Below are positions 61,001 through 64,000 of a stretch of DNA of 64,000 nt, piece after piece. Every line of letters starts with the position of its first letter. Position 1 is the stretch's first letter. Source of the stretch: Myripristis murdjan (taxonomy: Eukaryota > Chordata > Actinopteri > Holocentriformes > Holocentridae); the NCBI RefSeq assembly GCF_902150065.1, contig NC_043983.1, forward strand, positions 5,697,321-5,761,320. Reading direction: 5' to 3'. The notes under the pieces are model-generated. The model had not been told where the DNA came from. It worked only from the letters and a program-made list of their open reading frames with translations, and ran no database searches. The translations under genes were made by a program, and so were the position numbers.

Positions 61001-64000
61001 TAGATATGGGCTGAAGAGAGGACATATACCTGAGTTACAGTAACCTAAATTTGGAAACATTACTGCATCATAGTGCCATAAATTTGTACTTACTATTGAA
61101 TTGATCTGCACCCAGCCACCAGAATCTTTTGCAGGCACCTCTCCTCACTTAGCCCGATGAAGAGTTTCAGAAAACTCCACTGGCTCTCCCTGATAGTGTC
61201 AAACAGAAGAAAACCCTAAAGATTTGTTACTGTAAAGTGAAATTCTGCAAAAATCAAAGAACCACATTTCATTTTTTTAGCATCCTCACCTCCTCACCTT
61301 GGACTACTTTTCTTTGAAAGGTGATGGTGATGTCTTCTTTACTTGCGGCTCAGACTGTTGGCTTACCCTCTTAAGCTGTTTGCCTGAGTAATTAATCTGT
61401 ATCTTTTCCTTGGATTTTCTGTTTGAGATCTGAGTTTTTATGGGTGCCATTCTTGTTCATGTGTGTTTTTATGGAATACAAGCAAATTACTACATCTAGT
61501 TTAAAGCAGGGTCTTAAGCAGTAAAATACAATACACATTGCACATGACTTGGGTTTCAAGTGTAAATTACACAAGTGAACCACCTAACTGGAACACAGAA
61601 TGCAACAGTAATAGTCATGATGTATTGATTAAGTATTAGTCCTTGTCAATTATCTTCACAGTGTGAGTTCAGTCAAATTGTTGAGGTGTGTGTGTAAAAC
61701 TGCACTCATGCTCACCTTGTGTCTGAATGTTGGGCAGTTTTACACTGTTAAGTTAGCTAATTATTGGATAGCTAGTTAAGCCTGAGAGGAGTCCATAAGC
61801 CTGGTCTAGCTCATCTGTTCTGTAAGCCTATTAACTTGGATAGACCTGGGAGGAAGGGATATGTTCAGAGTGGCTGCTGGGTAGGAAAGGAGCATGGAGA
61901 GAAGTACACTGCTGAATGATAGTTTTAAAATATTACATTATCGTTTGCATGACACAACCCTGAAGCAGCGGTGTCCAGGTTATCACACTTTAACTTGTAG
62001 TCCATTTGATAAAGGATTTGTAACTTTTTGCCTTGGAACTCTGTAAATTATGAATTGTCCAGTCCTAACAGAGAGATGGGGCACTGCTCAGCCCTGACTC
62101 AGACTGTGTTTTCCCAGAAATAAGCGTCAACAAATACTGATTTGTGGTGGCCCCCTTCGCTAGTGACCAAAAACAGGCCTTTAGAATGCCGACAAGGCGA
62201 TGTGCACTAATAGCAATATCAACAGCAGCTTGTTCTCCGAGGGTCAGCTGCTAGTGTGTGGTCGCTTGTATGTCTCTCCTTCACCTGTTGCTTTTCATCC
62301 AATTGGCAAGAGGCTATATGCCCACGTGGTGACTCCAGACGGCTTGCGCTTGTTACAGTTTTTGTTTTTACTATGCCCAGGGCCTTATGCAATCGGTTTA
62401 AATTTGTCCAGATTCTGTTTTATTTTTTTCCCAAATTTGCCGTTTAAAATTTTTTTTTTAAATAAAAATGTAATGAATATCAAATATCCATATTATTGCG
62501 CATTTTACAGTGTAAGTGGCTTTTAATTCTTACTTTTTTCTTTTTGCTTCTGAGGGAAAGTTTAAGAAACTAGAACATTAATTACAGTTGTATTCTTACA
62601 TTTTTCATTCTCAGACTCTAGGCATATGCATGCGTACTTGGAAAACCACACATCTGACGTTAAATTAGACTATTTAAATAATAATAATAATAACAATAAT
62701 AATAATAATAAAAAAAAAAACATTTAAAATCAAGACAGTGATCAGTAAAATATCTTGTGCAGTTTTCAACTGTTTTTAAGTGAAGCATTTCAGTGGAGAA
62801 ATCATACTAAATGAACAGAAAAGAGAAATGTGATCTATATTGTGCCACCAGACTTGGCACCAGGCTTCAGAGTTTGCAGCTCACAATGCTCTACTTTGGA
62901 AATACTTTTGCTTTCCAAAATCTGGCACATAGTTCTGATGTTGGGTGACATTCTGTAACTCTGTTTGTCTTCCAGTCTTAAGAAGAAGGACAGTGATCTT
63001 GCAGCGGCTGTGTCCAGGGCCACTGCTTTGGAGGGCCAGCTGAACCAGAGTGAAGCCTCTCTCTCCACTGCCCTGAGCCAGAATGCTGCTCTGTCTGCTG
63101 AACTGGCCGACATCAAGAGCCTGCTGGCTAAGGTTGGTATTGTAGCGCTGGCTGGAAAAAATCCATTCACTAGAGATGTTCATATGTAACTGATCTATGA
63201 ATGTTTGCCATTGTCTAGTCACTTTGATCAAGCATGTCAAATTAAACAAATTGTCACATCAGCACATGATATGGAAATGAATGTGTGTGTTGCAGCCTTA
63301 TTGAGGGAAAACTGCTATTTTTAAAATGGGCATGGGGATACATAGGCCTGTAAAGAGTGGTGCAAGTTCATGAACATCAACTGAACTGCCCTGGGACACA
63401 GAAAGTGAGTGTTCAAAACGGGCATTTCCTTTATAAGAAGTTGGCAGGACTGTTGAAAGGCCCCAAACTCAATCTGCTCCTAGTTTAGAGGCTGGACACG
63501 CTTTAACGGGAAGAGGGTTTTTGCATGTAGATGACACTGTTTGATGACTTATTTCTCACAATTCTGAGTGCAAAGCCATTATTATTCCACACATAGCTCT
63601 GAAATAATTGGTAGCATTGAATTGAAATTTTTGAGGAGCACCTTTTTTAAGTTGAACAATTAAAAATGTGAATGTTGTAATATCTTTAGTATAATTGTAT
63701 TTTACATGTATTAAATTTCCTGATATTGAACCAGAAACATCAATAGTTGGCAAATATTTTACAAAACAAGAAAATCCCTTGTTGACCCAGACTCTGTGCC
63801 TACTCTCTCTCCCTTCCCTTCAAATCTCTCCATCTTGGATAAAGTGAAAATCTTATATAGAGTACCTTTGAAAGTAGCTCACTGCCTGCTTTCTATAACA
63901 TGACCTCATTATAGAGTCAGAGGCAGTAATGTTGAGTACATGATGTGTTAACATTGTTGGTAATTTTATCTGGTGTATAGGCAGAGGACAGCCATGCTGT
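55066..64000 (+). CDS. lmnb2: Lamin B2 (5' part; continues beyond the window)
   Basis: Type V intermediate filament protein of the nuclear lamina. Exons seen: 55066-55278 (71 codons), 59111-59247, 62976-63132 and the start of the fourth at 63981 (cut at 64000). The first three sum to 507 bases, 169 codons, phase consistent. The head carries [15 protein letters not shown] with the CDK-type SPTR site at Ser20, then the helix initiation motif [20 protein letters not shown] of coil 1A. Exon 2 gives [20 protein letters not shown], exon 3 coil 1B, exon 4 begins AEDSHAV. The coil 1 match favours B2 over B1 or A, but paralogues are close. Tail and CAAX lie outside. Confidence 0.92.
55279..59110 (+). 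other. lmnb2 intron 1
   Basis: GTGAGT donor, TGTTTGTAG acceptor. The first 450 bases are CpG-rich, continuing the promoter island. I see no further gene. A partial match to the GGGTGTCTGC MITE family lies near 57428 (CAGGGTATCTGTGGG). Confidence 0.6.
59248..62975 (+). other. lmnb2 intron 2
   Basis: GTACCA donor, TTGTCTTCCAG acceptor. AT-rich with an (AAT)n run near 62680-62710; no gene or clear element recognised. Confidence 0.6.

Overview
The window is vertebrate nuclear DNA, almost certainly from a teleost fish. It has compact multi-exon genes with GT-AG introns, many long (CA)n tracts, and scattered fish-type DNA transposons, mostly Tc1, hAT and Harbinger types, plus LINE tails. Five protein-coding genes can be assigned with confidence from their protein sequence: ndufa11 (minus, 5205-8516), vmac (plus, UTR exon ending 9564, CDS 10485-12565), lonp1 (plus, 31826-47724, 21 coding exons, 1013 codons plus stop arithmetic closes exactly), rpl36 (minus, 50104-52216 with a 5' UTR exon near 53480) and the first part of a B-type lamin, lmnb2 (plus, 55066 to beyond the window end). 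This set recalls the human 19p13.3 neighbourhood (NDUFA11-VMAC head to head, LONP1 near RPL36).

Layout. 1-5.1 kb: no recognised gene, microsatellites and one fold-back element. 5.2-14.2 kb: ndufa11 and vmac, divergent. The promoter side of ndufa11 carries a perfect TCTCGCGAGA palindrome. 15.7-21 kb: an unresolved region with minus-strand exon-like pieces that have good splice acceptors, a duplicated proline-rich stretch, a 754-bp uninterrupted homopurine minisatellite (84-bp unit), a 1.1-kb hAT-like insertion and an orphan CpG-rich promoter-like island. 21.8-31.7 kb: a repeat-rich region built around a direct segmental duplication (A about 21.97-26.61 kb, B about 29.20-31.71 kb). Each copy carries one tRNA-Gly(GCC) on minus and one tRNA-Leu(CAG) on plus; the tRNA bodies are identical between copies although the flanks have diverged. 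Copy B ends only about 120 bp before the lonp1 start codon. Several transposons can be defined precisely because the other duplicate shows the site without the insertion.

31.8-47.7 kb: lonp1, the mitochondrial matrix AAA+ protease, with intact Walker motifs and Ser-Lys catalytic dyad. 47.7-50 kb: its 3' flank with a second fold-back element. 50-53.5 kb: rpl36. 53.5-64 kb: lmnb2 promoter region and exons 1-4 (exon 4 cut by the window end). Functionally these are housekeeping genes: respiratory complex I subunit, mitochondrial protease, ribosomal protein, nuclear lamina, and an intermediate-filament-associated coiled-coil protein. There is no operon-like logic. I saw no retrovirus-like or other capsid-bearing element. 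The least explained part is 15.7-28.7 kb: the candidate minus-strand exons, the homopurine tract and an isolated kinase-like terminal exon.
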